In this document: positions 8,091-15,757 of the stretch, piece after piece | Position numbering within the stretch: the stretch's first letter is position 1 | Layout: the number at the start of each line of letters is the position of its first letter | Source: an uncultured Blautia sp. | GTDB taxonomy: Bacteria; Bacillota; Clostridia; Lachnospirales; Lachnospiraceae | Direction: 5' to 3' | Assembly: GCA_934378195.1 (NCBI GenBank) | Contig: CAKRPO010000002.1 | Coordinates: 54,901 to 118,900 of the forward strand | Length of the DNA: 64,000 bases | Position numbers and translations under genes: made by a program | Notes under the pieces: generated by a model | Database searches by the model: none | What the model was told of the DNA's origin: nothing | Seen by the model: only the letters and a program-made list of their open reading frames with translations

Positions 8091-8870
8091 TTATACTTCA
8101 ATATCAACGATCCTGCGCCCCAGCCAGTAAGACAGAATATAGATTCCCAGGCAGAGCGTCATTGCACAGATCCCAAATAAATTCCCGTAAAGTACACTCA
8201 AAAATCCTGGAGATGTCAGTTTCAGATAGAGGATGATTCCTGCCGGCATCAGGCTCATGATCATCTGCTCTGCCTTCTTCGCTGCCAGCGTCGTCTCAAT
8301 CTCCTTTCGGACATCGATCTTATCTCCCAGCATACGCGCAGATGTCTGTATGATCCTGTTCATATCTCCACCGGTTCTTTTTGCTGTATAAAATACAGCT
8401 GCAAAATTTTCGACATCTTCAATCCCGCTCCGCTCACCAAGACTGAGCAGAAGCTCCTCTACCGGAACACTGACTTTCAGCTGTGTTTCTATGTAATGAA
8501 ATTCCTGCACGATATCCGTTTCTTTCGGATACAGTCTCTCCAGATCTCTGGAACAGGCTGTCACTGCATTTTCGACAGAATATCCTGCCTGGACAGCTAC
8601 GCTTAATGCATTCAGTGCATCTTTGAACTGATAATTCAGATTTCGTTTTCGTTCGCGGATCAGCCCTTTCTTTTTGAGTCTCATAAACAGGACAGTAACC
8701 GGAACTGCCAGAATCAGCAGCCACCAGTTCTGATAAAACAGATAGTCCATTACACTGCAGAGAAGTATACTCTGTAACAAATATTTCAGAATCTCCGTTT
8801 TTGAAAAATGATATTCTTCATAGTTCTGTTTAACGTTGTCATTTTGCCTGATGTTCTTATTCTGCTTCAT
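8091..8870 (-). CDS. tadB: TadB-like type II/IV secretion platform protein
   Basis: A 259-residue protein with two N-terminal hydrophobic segments (about 30-60), a T2SSF domain at about 90-215 containing SVAVQAGYSVENAV, and a C-terminal hydrophobic pair. With TadC it forms the inner-membrane assembly platform of the Tad pilus. The start ATG overlaps the stop of cpaF by 4 bp (ATGA), so the two are translationally coupled. The N-terminus is charged and Asn/Lys-rich without a cleavable signal. Confidence 0.85.
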   Translation of the reverse strand: MKQNKNIRQNDNVKQNYEEYHFSKTEILKYLLQSILLCSVMDYLFYQNWWLLILAVPVTVLFMRLKKKGLIRERKRNLNYQFKDALNALSVAVQAGYSVENAVTACSRDLERLYPKETDIVQEFHYIETQLKVSVPVEELLLSLGERSGIEDVENFAAVFYTAKRTGGDMNRIIQTSARMLGDKIDVRKEIETTLAAKKAEQMIMSLMPAGIILYLKLTSPGFLSVLYGNLFGICAMTLCLGIYILSYWLGRRIVDIEV

Positions 8871-10057
8871 ATCGACACTCCTGCCCTCACCAGTTTCTCC
8901 CGGTTCAGAAGAGACGCTGTCTGTACCAGACCCTTACCCTCCCGCCACCGGTACAATGTCCGGGTCTTTATTTCATGATCTTCAAACCCACATATTTCTG
9001 TAATCTCCAGTACTTTACGGCTTTTGTCCCGCATTCTTCCAAGGTGGATCAGAATATCCACGCCCGATGCGATCTGCCTGCGTATCGCCTCCAGAGGAAG
9101 ATCAACGCCCATCAGTGTCATCGTTTCCAGACGCGACAGCATATCCTCTGCCGAATTGGCATGTGCTGTACTTAAACTGCCATCATGCCCTGTATTCAAG
9201 GCCTGCAGCATATCCACAGCTTCTCCTCCGCGGACTTCTCCCACAACGATCCGATCCGGTCGCATACGAAGAGCCGTCTTGATCAGATCACGTATCGTAA
9301 CCGAAGATGCTCCTTCGGTATTGGCCATTTTGGCCTCCAGCCGTACCAGATTCTGAATTCCCTGGATCTTTAATTCTGCATTGTCTTCAATTGTGATCAG
9401 TCGTTCATCACTGGGTATAAAATTGGACAGTGCACCAAGGAACGTTGTTTTGCCACTTCCTGTGCCACCGCCAATGACCATGGAATATCTTGCTCTGACG
9501 AGCGTCTTCAGAAATTCTGCACACTCTGCCGGCAGACTTCCGAGAGCGATCAGTTTTTCCATGGTGATCGGTGTATCCGGAAATCGACGGATCGTCAATA
9601 TCGGACCATTTAATGCCACCGGGCGGACTACCGCATTCACTCTGGCTCCGTTCTCCAGACGGGCATCCACAATAGGCATTGATTCGTTGACCACCCGGTT
9701 ACATTTGCCGACGATCTGCTGGATCACATCTTCCAGCTTCTCTCCGGATGTAAATGTTTTTTCCCAACGGGAAAGTTTGCCGGCCCGCTCCACAAAAATG
9801 GCATCCGGGCCATTTACCATGATCTCTGTTACCGTCTCGTCTTCGATCAGCTCCTGCAGGACATCCAGCTTTCTCACTGAGTGAAACAGTTCCTGACGGA
9901 GCTCAACTTTTTCTTTCAGGGAGAGACAGGCATCACGCATACTCTCCAAAATCAGCGTATCAATCTCCTCCAGAATCTCTTCGTCTGTCAGCTCTCTTGC
10001 CAGATCCAGCTTTTCCATCAGGAGACTGCGCATATGCTGAAAATTCTTTCTGCTCAT
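8867..10057 (-). CDS. cpaF: CpaF/TadA-type secretion ATPase
   Basis: A 396-residue cytosolic ATPase with the Walker A motif GGGTGSGKTT (about 196-205), Walker B near RPDRIVVGEVRGGEA, and conserved TAHANS and His/Asp boxes of the VirB11/GspE superfamily. It is the only motor ATPase in the cluster and would power pilin polymerisation through TadB/TadC. It overlaps tadZ and tadB by 4 bp each (ATGA). Length is typical of CpaF. The best supported member of the operon. Confidence 0.95.
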   Translation of the reverse strand: MSRKNFQHMRSLLMEKLDLARELTDEEILEEIDTLILESMRDACLSLKEKVELRQELFHSVRKLDVLQELIEDETVTEIMVNGPDAIFVERAGKLSRWEKTFTSGEKLEDVIQQIVGKCNRVVNESMPIVDARLENGARVNAVVRPVALNGPILTIRRFPDTPITMEKLIALGSLPAECAEFLKTLVRARYSMVIGGGTGSGKTTFLGALSNFIPSDERLITIEDNAELKIQGIQNLVRLEAKMANTEGASSVTIRDLIKTALRMRPDRIVVGEVRGGEAVDMLQALNTGHDGSLSTAHANSAEDMLSRLETMTLMGVDLPLEAIRRQIASGVDILIHLGRMRDKSRKVLEITEICGFEDHEIKTRTLYRWREGKGLVQTASLLNREKLVRAGVSI

Positions 10058-11067
10058 GTCTCCTCCTTTTCCAGCAGCTCTCTCACGAAATCCCCAAGAG
10101 TTCCCCAGACAAGCTGCTCTGCACGAAACGGTTCTGCCAGGACTTCCTGTCCATAAGGCAGATCCAGTCTTACCATGCGGGTCAGAACCTGTGGGTAATC
10201 CCGCACTCGAAGAAGCTCTTCAAACTGTTCCAGTTTGCACCGCGACAGTTTATCCGTTTTGATGGGCGTATAAACCGTTGTACACATATCCAGCATCTGA
10301 AAAACTTCTTCGATCCCATTTCCAATATCGAGCACGATTGTTTCATAAGAACTGTGAAGGACAATCTCCTGCAAAAGTCTTTCCCAGTCCTGCCAGGAGG
10401 TTCCCCGGATATCCTCCGGCGACTGTACAGGCGGAATGAAATCTATCTTTCCAAGGCTCTGTATCATGCTGTTCATCTTTACTGTGACACCAGAGTTTCC
10501 CTGCTCCACAAAGTAAAGCAGGTCGCTGAGTGTATAGGTAAATTTCGTCTGCATCAGTTTTTCAAAACCGGCATATTCTTCCAGATTCAGATAAAGTACG
10601 TTTTTCTCTTTTCCAAGAATCTGTGCCAGAGTCAGTGCAAAGCAAGTCTGAAGGCAGCCTCCCAGGGGCGAATACACTCCCAGTATCTCCGTCGTCTTCT
10701 TCAATACCGGCAGCTGTACCGGAAGTATTGCCTTCTCCGCACCATAACTGGCCATCACTTCCCTCACAACATCAGACGATGCCTGGTATTTATATACACC
10801 GGTATATTTTTCCAGCTCTTTCGGCTTACTTCCTTCTGTCAGAATCACAATCTTGCCAATATCCAGTTCTCCAACTTCCCGACACATTGCCTCCGAAGAG
10901 ATCAACAGCAACTCTACATAGTTCTTCTTTGCAAATGCCACGAAACTTTCCACGCTGGTAAAGGCCTGGATCTCAAAGGGAATATTTTTTTTCTGATTCA
11001 GATAATCCATGAAATTGCAGGCGTATTCTGCCTCCAGATCACAGACTGCAAAAATTTGTTTCTTCAA
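10054..11067 (-). CDS. TadZ/CpaE-like protein with degenerate P-loop
   Basis: A protein of about 337 residues with a receiver-like N-terminal half and a ParA/MinD-like C-terminal half, the architecture of TadZ/CpaE, which positions the pilus machine at the cell pole. The position expected for the P-loop reads GVYSPLGGCLQTCFA: the Gly-Lys pair is replaced by Leu-Gln, so ATP hydrolysis is doubtful. The frame is open to 11133, but TTG at 11067 has GGGAGG six bases upstream and overlaps the previous stop as TTGA, which makes it the likely start. The 3' end overlaps cpaF by 4 bp. Confidence 0.82.
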   Translation of the reverse strand: MKKQIFAVCDLEAEYACNFMDYLNQKKNIPFEIQAFTSVESFVAFAKKNYVELLLISSEAMCREVGELDIGKIVILTEGSKPKELEKYTGVYKYQASSDVVREVMASYGAEKAILPVQLPVLKKTTEILGVYSPLGGCLQTCFALTLAQILGKEKNVLYLNLEEYAGFEKLMQTKFTYTLSDLLYFVEQGNSGVTVKMNSMIQSLGKIDFIPPVQSPEDIRGTSWQDWERLLQEIVLHSSYETIVLDIGNGIEEVFQMLDMCTTVYTPIKTDKLSRCKLEQFEELLRVRDYPQVLTRMVRLDLPYGQEVLAEPFRAEQLVWGTLGDFVRELLEKEET

Positions 11068-11600
11068 TACATACCTCCCGCATACAGCATCACACTCATA
11101 AAGATCGGGACCGTGAAATGGATATTTTCCCATGCATTTCCGATCCGATAATAAGATTTCCGGCTGCCTGTCCGCCCATATGCTTTCAGATATTCAAAAA
11201 AATACTGGATTCTCTGGCTGAAACCGCCGCAAAAGATCAGAATGGCCAGTGCAATACAGCCACCTGCAAGAAATGCATACCAGATACACCACAGAATATG
11301 TAACGGTCCCATAAGACCGCCCAGTGCACAAAATAGTTTGATATCTCCTGAACCAAGCATCCGAAAATAAAAAAGCCACCCGAGGATCACCAGCGGGATT
11401 CCTGCTCCGGAAATAAAAAACGCGGCTCCGTTCCAGCCTCCCCGACACAGATCATATCCTAATCCGGTCAGCAGCGAAAACAGAATCCAGATGTTCTTTA
11501 TTTTCATCTCATACAGATCCATCAAAACAGCAACTCCGGTGATCGTCAGAAGCAGTATCCTGCTGACAATAACTCCAACCACGCTCCTTTCTCTCTGCAA
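11064..11600 (-). CDS. prepilin peptidase, A24 family (CpaA-like)
   Basis: A 178-residue polytopic protein with the two A24 aspartates in VLMDLYEMKIKN and LGSGDIKLF (GxGD motif). It is the first gene of the tad operon and would cleave pilin leader peptides at the inner face of the membrane. Its stop codon overlaps the TTG start of tadZ. A second, shorter A24 peptidase lies at 3935-4351. It lacks an N-methyltransferase domain, as usual for Tad systems. Confidence 0.88.
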   Translation of the reverse strand: MQRERSVVGVIVSRILLLTITGVAVLMDLYEMKIKNIWILFSLLTGLGYDLCRGGWNGAAFFISGAGIPLVILGWLFYFRMLGSGDIKLFCALGGLMGPLHILWCIWYAFLAGGCIALAILIFCGGFSQRIQYFFEYLKAYGRTGSRKSYYRIGNAWENIHFTVPIFMSVMLYAGGMY

Positions 11601-11676
11601 ATATCTCGATGATTAAAAAGGGAATCTTCCGTCTGAATCGACGGATATGGATACCAGAAGATCTCTGGTGAGTCTT

Positions 11677-11706
11677 ATTATAGAACGCTCAGGTCTGTTT
11701 TGTAAA
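11677..11706 (-). promoter_or_regulatory. promoter of tad operon
   Basis: Minus-strand TTTACA (11701-11706) and a perfect TATAAT (11677-11682) separated by 18 bp, about 75 bp upstream of the first tad gene. An inverted repeat CCAGA-N5-TCTGG lies just downstream of the -10 and could be an operator. Confidence 0.6.
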
Positions 11707-11751
11707 GAAGATTCGTTCGCCAAATTCTCTGCATTTCCGACACCTGTTCCA

Positions 11752-11778
11752 GTTACTGTTCACTCCGTTCACAGTAAC
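11752..11778. repeat. stem-loop with loop TCACTCCGTTC
   Basis: GTTACTGT and ACAGTAAC form a perfect 8 bp stem around an 11-base loop between the divergent tad and GNAT promoters. A related stem-loop with nearly the same loop but a different stem is at 39827-39850, suggesting a small dispersed palindromic element. Confidence 0.5.
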
Positions 11779-11806
11779 CTATTCTAAGATGATAGTATTT
11801 ATCCGG

Positions 11807-11835
11807 TTGCACATTCTATTCCTCTTCGCTATAAT
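11807..11835 (+). promoter_or_regulatory. promoter of GNAT-lipoprotein operon
   Basis: TTGCAC (11807-11812) and a perfect TATAAT (11830-11835) with a 17 bp spacer, 30 bp upstream of the GNAT start codon. Confidence 0.65.
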
Positions 11836-11865
11836 AAAAACTAGCAGCAGAAAGGGGTTTTCACC

Positions 11866-12642
11866 ATGGAAAAAAATATCAAAAAAATCGAAGACATGTC
11901 GCTGAATGCATGGCCATCCCACAAAATGGAGCTTTATGATGGCTGGATCCTGCGATTTTCTTATTTCTATACCCACCGTACCAACAGCGTGGAACAATTC
12001 GGAAATTCTACACTTCCATGGCGCGAAAAAGTCGCCTACTGCGAAGATGTCTATAAACGTCTGGGATCACCGGCGATCTTTAAGATCAGTCCGCTGGTAT
12101 CCCCGGATTTTGACTATACTCTGGAAAACCGTGGTTATGAAATTCAGCATGTCACAGAAGTCATGACTCTACATTTGAATGACGCATGTCTGGCTGCACC
12201 TTATCCGGCAGTTACGATCACCGATGAGATTCCGGATATCTGGATCACCAGTCTTTTTGATCTGAAAGGCATGACCAACCCGATCCACCGTGCCGTTGTT
12301 CCGTCCATGTACCGCGCTATCCCAAAGGATACGATCTGTGCCTCTATCTGGAAAGAAGGCAAGATCATTGCTACAGGACTTGGCATTCTTGATCGTGATT
12401 ATATCGGTATTTATGCGATCCATGTCAAAGAAAAATACCGTGGTCAGGGATTTGCACGCCAGATCTGTACAGCCCTGCTTACGGAAGGAATGAAAAAGGG
12501 TGCCGCAAATGCTTACCTTCAGGTCGTTCAGGGCAATACAGCCGCCAAGCGTCTGTATGCTTCTCTTGGTTTTACTGATTTCTATACTTACTGGTTCCGT
12601 GTGCAGCCTGACGATGCTGCAGCGCAGAAAGGAGTTTCATGA
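11866..12642 (+). CDS. GNAT family N-acetyltransferase
   Basis: A 258-residue protein with a C-terminal GNAT fold. The acetyl-CoA pyrophosphate loop is seen as KEKYRGQGFARQIC (about 190-203), followed by NAYLQVVQGNTAAKRLYASLGF. The N-terminal half is an additional GNAT-like or substrate domain, giving the two-domain layout of some clostridial acetyltransferases. AAAGGGG precedes the ATG. Its stop overlaps the start of the lipoprotein gene by 4 bp, so the two are co-translated. The acceptor substrate is unknown. Confidence 0.88.
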   Translation: MEKNIKKIEDMSLNAWPSHKMELYDGWILRFSYFYTHRTNSVEQFGNSTLPWREKVAYCEDVYKRLGSPAIFKISPLVSPDFDYTLENRGYEIQHVTEVMTLHLNDACLAAPYPAVTITDEIPDIWITSLFDLKGMTNPIHRAVVPSMYRAIPKDTICASIWKEGKIIATGLGILDRDYIGIYAIHVKEKYRGQGFARQICTALLTEGMKKGAANAYLQVVQGNTAAKRLYASLGFTDFYTYWFRVQPDDAAAQKGVS

Positions 12643-13778
12643 AAAAAATACTGGTGATCTGTCTTGGATCTCTTTTCCTAACTACTCTGTCCGGCTGCAG
12701 TCTGGGTGATGTCGTTGACAGTTTTACTTCTTCCGATGACTCACAGATTCAGGATATCCACCCGGAAAGTACTCGCGTATATATGGACGAAGTACGCGGT
12801 ATCCTTCAAAATTTTACCGGCAATCAGCTTACACTTCTCAGCAATTCGGACACCTATGTCTTTGATATTTCCCAGGCCACCCTGGAATGCACCGATGGGA
12901 TGCTCTGCGGGGATGCAGTCAGTGTGATTTACGAGGGACAGCTGAACAGCACAGATACCGGTGCCGTCCGTGCTCTGAAAGTCGTCGATGACTATCATGA
13001 AGCCGCAGAACTAAAGGACAGCACTACACATGGGCAGGTGCAGAGTCTGACTGCGAATTCCATCACTGTAAAAACAAAAGACAAGAAAACAATCACCTTC
13101 CCGGTCACCGGCACAGAGCAATATTACCAGAGCGGAATCAAAGCCGGAAAATGGGTTTACCTGCACCACAAAGGGGACTTCGGTACTGCTTCTGCTGACG
13201 ATCCAAATGTACTGAATGGTTCTCTCATGAAAGTATCCAGTATTTCTGACATCGATCCTCTTGAGGTTCCCGCTCCGACACCAACGCCTGCTCCTCAGGA
13301 AGGTGTTGAGGTCAGGAAAGAACAGAAAATGCGTGCAGTGATCCGAAGTATCCAGACAAATGTCCTTCAGGTATCTGTTGAAAACACAGAAAATCTCCTG
13401 AATCTTGATATGTCCTCTATCCCCTGCTATTTCAGCGGCGGCATTGAATCCGGTTCACATGTGAGTGTCACTTATACCGGGGATTTCAACGGGACAACTC
13501 TTGACGGTATCACCATTCTTGGCATTACAGGAGAGGTTCCGGAAAACCTGAGTGAACGCAGCACCGGATTTACCATATCCGGAGATATCGCTGCATCCAC
13601 ATCCAATACCATCACAATTCTTACTTATGATGGTATGTACATTACCTGCAACATCGAAAGTGCTTCCAACGAATCTACTGGTGGCCTTTTGTCCGGCAGC
13701 TCCGTAAAGATCACATTTAATCCTGCTGATTCCAGAAAGACCAACATTTATAAAGCATTAAAAATAGAAGACCCGTAA
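12639..13778 (+). CDS. lipoprotein with four beta-rich repeats
   Basis: A 379-residue protein with a lipoprotein signal ending in LSGC (Cys20). The mature part appears to contain four modules of about 75-85 residues. Each follows the pattern of a short strand, an Asn-containing turn, a Thr/Val-rich strand, a Leu-x2-Gly turn and VxVxYxG. The modules begin near residues 50, 130, 225 and 302. A PTPTPAP linker separates modules two and three. They could be small OB-like or SH3-like barrels, which is inference from pattern alone. It overlaps the acetyltransferase gene by 4 bp. I do not recognise a named family. The stop codon lies next to a terminator hairpin. Confidence 0.8.
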   Translation: MKKILVICLGSLFLTTLSGCSLGDVVDSFTSSDDSQIQDIHPESTRVYMDEVRGILQNFTGNQLTLLSNSDTYVFDISQATLECTDGMLCGDAVSVIYEGQLNSTDTGAVRALKVVDDYHEAAELKDSTTHGQVQSLTANSITVKTKDKKTITFPVTGTEQYYQSGIKAGKWVYLHHKGDFGTASADDPNVLNGSLMKVSSISDIDPLEVPAPTPTPAPQEGVEVRKEQKMRAVIRSIQTNVLQVSVENTENLLNLDMSSIPCYFSGGIESGSHVSVTYTGDFNGTTLDGITILGITGEVPENLSERSTGFTISGDIAASTSNTITILTYDGMYITCNIESASNESTGGLLSGSSVKITFNPADSRKTNIYKALKIEDP

Positions 13779-13789
13779 TTGGGTCTTCT
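13766..13789. terminator. bidirectional terminator spanning two stop codons
   Basis: AGAAGACCC (13766-13774) and GGGTCTTCT (13781-13789) form a perfect 9 bp stem with a 6-base loop. The lipoprotein stop lies at its loop (13776-13778) and the stop of the convergent glycosidase gene lies in its right arm (13788-13790). The T-run is better on the minus strand (ATTTTT). Confidence 0.75.
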
Positions 13790-14717
13790 AAAAATTTGTT
13801 ATTAACTGTCTATCACAGACTCTCACTTTCAATGGATCCGCAATATAATCTCCATTATCGCTCCAGACAGTTCCCATTATATAATACTCAGAATTCATTT
13901 TGACAATCTGATTCGCATACTGCAGATCTGCAGCCGGATCTGTACTTCTCGGTATCAACTCAAAATCCCTCTCAAATCTGTACGGACCTTCTGCACTGTC
14001 AGCCACCATATAATAGCTAGTCTGTCGTAATCTGTCTCCGTATTGCTTCTGCATCTGTTCTGAAAAGAGGTCCTTAAAGCATGAAAAAATCAAATAATAT
14101 TTTCCATGAATCTTATACACCTGCGGACATTCATATTCCTGAGCTATCCGTTCCACCGGAAGTTCTCCAACTGTTTCCCAGGTATACATATCCTTTGTTT
14201 TCATAACAGCAACCGCACCACAGGCATCTTCAGCACTTTCTTTACTCGTTGTACAAATCAATGCATAAACATTGTCATCTTTTACATACATTTTTGCATC
14301 ACGCCAGTGACGGAATTTGCGCAGACCTCTTCCATTTGAGGCAAAGTCTGAAGCAGGAAGATTCAGCACCGGACGATCAGAGATCTTATTCCATGAATAC
14401 AGATCTTCAGATACTGCCATTCCTATAGCTGTCTCTTCTGAATTCCAGTTACCGGTATATGCCATCCAGTATTTTTCCTTGAATTTTACTACAGACCCTG
14501 TAGCCAGTGTCTCTCCATCCCAGCTGTCTTTGCTTCCTTTTTCCAGCACGATTCCCTGATATTCCCAGTGTTTCAGATCCTTACTTGTTGCGTGGGCTAT
14601 ATTCCATGCTGTATGCCTTTCAATCGAATCTTGGCACGTCAGAAAGTAGCAATGGCAGATATCATTTTCAATATAATACCAACTGTCTCCTATATGTTGA
14701 TTTTTGCATTTTAACAT
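13788..14717 (-). CDS. GH32-like beta-propeller glycosidase
   Basis: A 309-residue single-domain protein that fits a five-bladed beta-propeller. It has repeated W-x-x-Y and HWE-type blade signatures, an HWRDAKMY segment at the RDP position and YECPQVY at the ECP acid/base position of GH32 enzymes. The canonical NDPNG nucleophile box is not visible; an Asp in GDSWYYIEND may serve instead. It lacks the C-terminal beta-sandwich of classic invertases. ATG 14717 with AGGAGA upstream is preferred over an earlier in-frame start that overlaps the previous gene. It is the last gene of the LacI-controlled operon. Beta-fructosidase activity is possible but not established. Confidence 0.72.
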   Translation of the reverse strand: MLKCKNQHIGDSWYYIENDICHCYFLTCQDSIERHTAWNIAHATSKDLKHWEYQGIVLEKGSKDSWDGETLATGSVVKFKEKYWMAYTGNWNSEETAIGMAVSEDLYSWNKISDRPVLNLPASDFASNGRGLRKFRHWRDAKMYVKDDNVYALICTTSKESAEDACGAVAVMKTKDMYTWETVGELPVERIAQEYECPQVYKIHGKYYLIFSCFKDLFSEQMQKQYGDRLRQTSYYMVADSAEGPYRFERDFELIPRSTDPAADLQYANQIVKMNSEYYIMGTVWSDNGDYIADPLKVRVCDRQLITNF

Positions 14718-14727
14718 AGCCAGTCTC

Positions 14728-15756
14728 CTATATATCCCCACCAAAGAGCAACGCTACTTTCAGTGCTCTTTTCTCTTTAATCGCATCAAACCCTTCCTGG
14801 AATCTTTCAACAGGAAGTACATATGAAATCAACAGATCTGTATTGAGTTCTCCATTCAAAATTGCTTTCGCAATCTGGTCATGTGTTTTCATCTCTTCTG
14901 TCTCGATTGGCCACTGCACAAACTGCACCGTAAAATTTCTCATCTGACTGATATCAACTTTTAATTCATTTCCAGTCCGCAGACCATATACTGCAATCTT
15001 GCCCTCCTGTGCGATTATCTTCATTCCCTGATTAATCGTTGCCAGACTTCCGATTGTATCCAGATAAAGTGTAACTTTGCCTTTTTCTTTCTCCAGAAAT
15101 TCCGTTTTTCGATCAGCATCGTGATTATTGCATACTTCTTTTGCGCCGATCTTTTTTGCTATTTCCAGGCTGCTGTCACGATTTCCAATCATCTGCACAT
15201 CCGTATAGCCTTCACAGATCAGGTTGGAAAGAAAGCACAGACCAACCGGACCATCTCCAACAATCACAATGTGATCATCTTTTTTTACATTCATTCGATT
15301 CACTGCACTGCATGTCTCTTTCAGTGTAATCATCAGAGATGCCTGCACTGCTGTAATTCCTGTCGGGACAACCTGCTGCGTCAGCCCCGGAGAATATGAT
15401 TTTCCATCTTCTTCCATAGCTTTCGCATCTGTCACCAGTCCATATTCGGAAAATCCACCCCAGGAGCTCGCATATTTGTCAGTTGACGGCAGGCTTGCGC
15501 GGACAACCATGTCGCCAATTTTATAGGCTTTTACTTTCTCACCGATCTTAACAACTCTTCCGGCACTTTCATGTCCGAGAACGGTTGGAAATATCTGTGC
15601 TTCCGGAAGTTCTCCCCGAATAATTTCCATATCTGTTCCATTACATATCATACAGCTTTCTATCTTGACCAATGCTTCATATGGTCCTGGTTCTGGCATC
15701 GGAATATCCTCTGCCAACCGAAGTGATCCATCTTTTTCTACTATAATTCCCTTCAT
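14728..15756 (-). CDS. zinc-dependent MDR alcohol/polyol dehydrogenase
   Basis: A 342-residue medium-chain dehydrogenase. The catalytic zinc Cys is in ESCMICNGTD and the GHESAGRV motif is near residues 61-68. The nucleotide-binding fold has VIVGDGPVGLCFLSN. The four-Cys structural-zinc loop normally found after the GHE motif is absent (VRASLPSTDKYASSWGG instead), a minority arrangement in this family. It sits between the two glycosidase-like genes of the operon and probably oxidises or reduces a sugar or polyol intermediate. GAGGG precedes the ATG. Confidence 0.85.
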   Translation of the reverse strand: MKGIIVEKDGSLRLAEDIPMPEPGPYEALVKIESCMICNGTDMEIIRGELPEAQIFPTVLGHESAGRVVKIGEKVKAYKIGDMVVRASLPSTDKYASSWGGFSEYGLVTDAKAMEEDGKSYSPGLTQQVVPTGITAVQASLMITLKETCSAVNRMNVKKDDHIVIVGDGPVGLCFLSNLICEGYTDVQMIGNRDSSLEIAKKIGAKEVCNNHDADRKTEFLEKEKGKVTLYLDTIGSLATINQGMKIIAQEGKIAVYGLRTGNELKVDISQMRNFTVQFVQWPIETEEMKTHDQIAKAILNGELNTDLLISYVLPVERFQEGFDAIKEKRALKVALLFGGDI

Positions 15757-15757
15757 T

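Noticed and set aside
9997-11151. 384-codon plus-strand reading frame
   Set aside because: Lies antisense to tadZ, whose homology, start and 4 bp overlaps with neighbours are convincing; the translated product is Cys/His/Phe-rich without any known motif.
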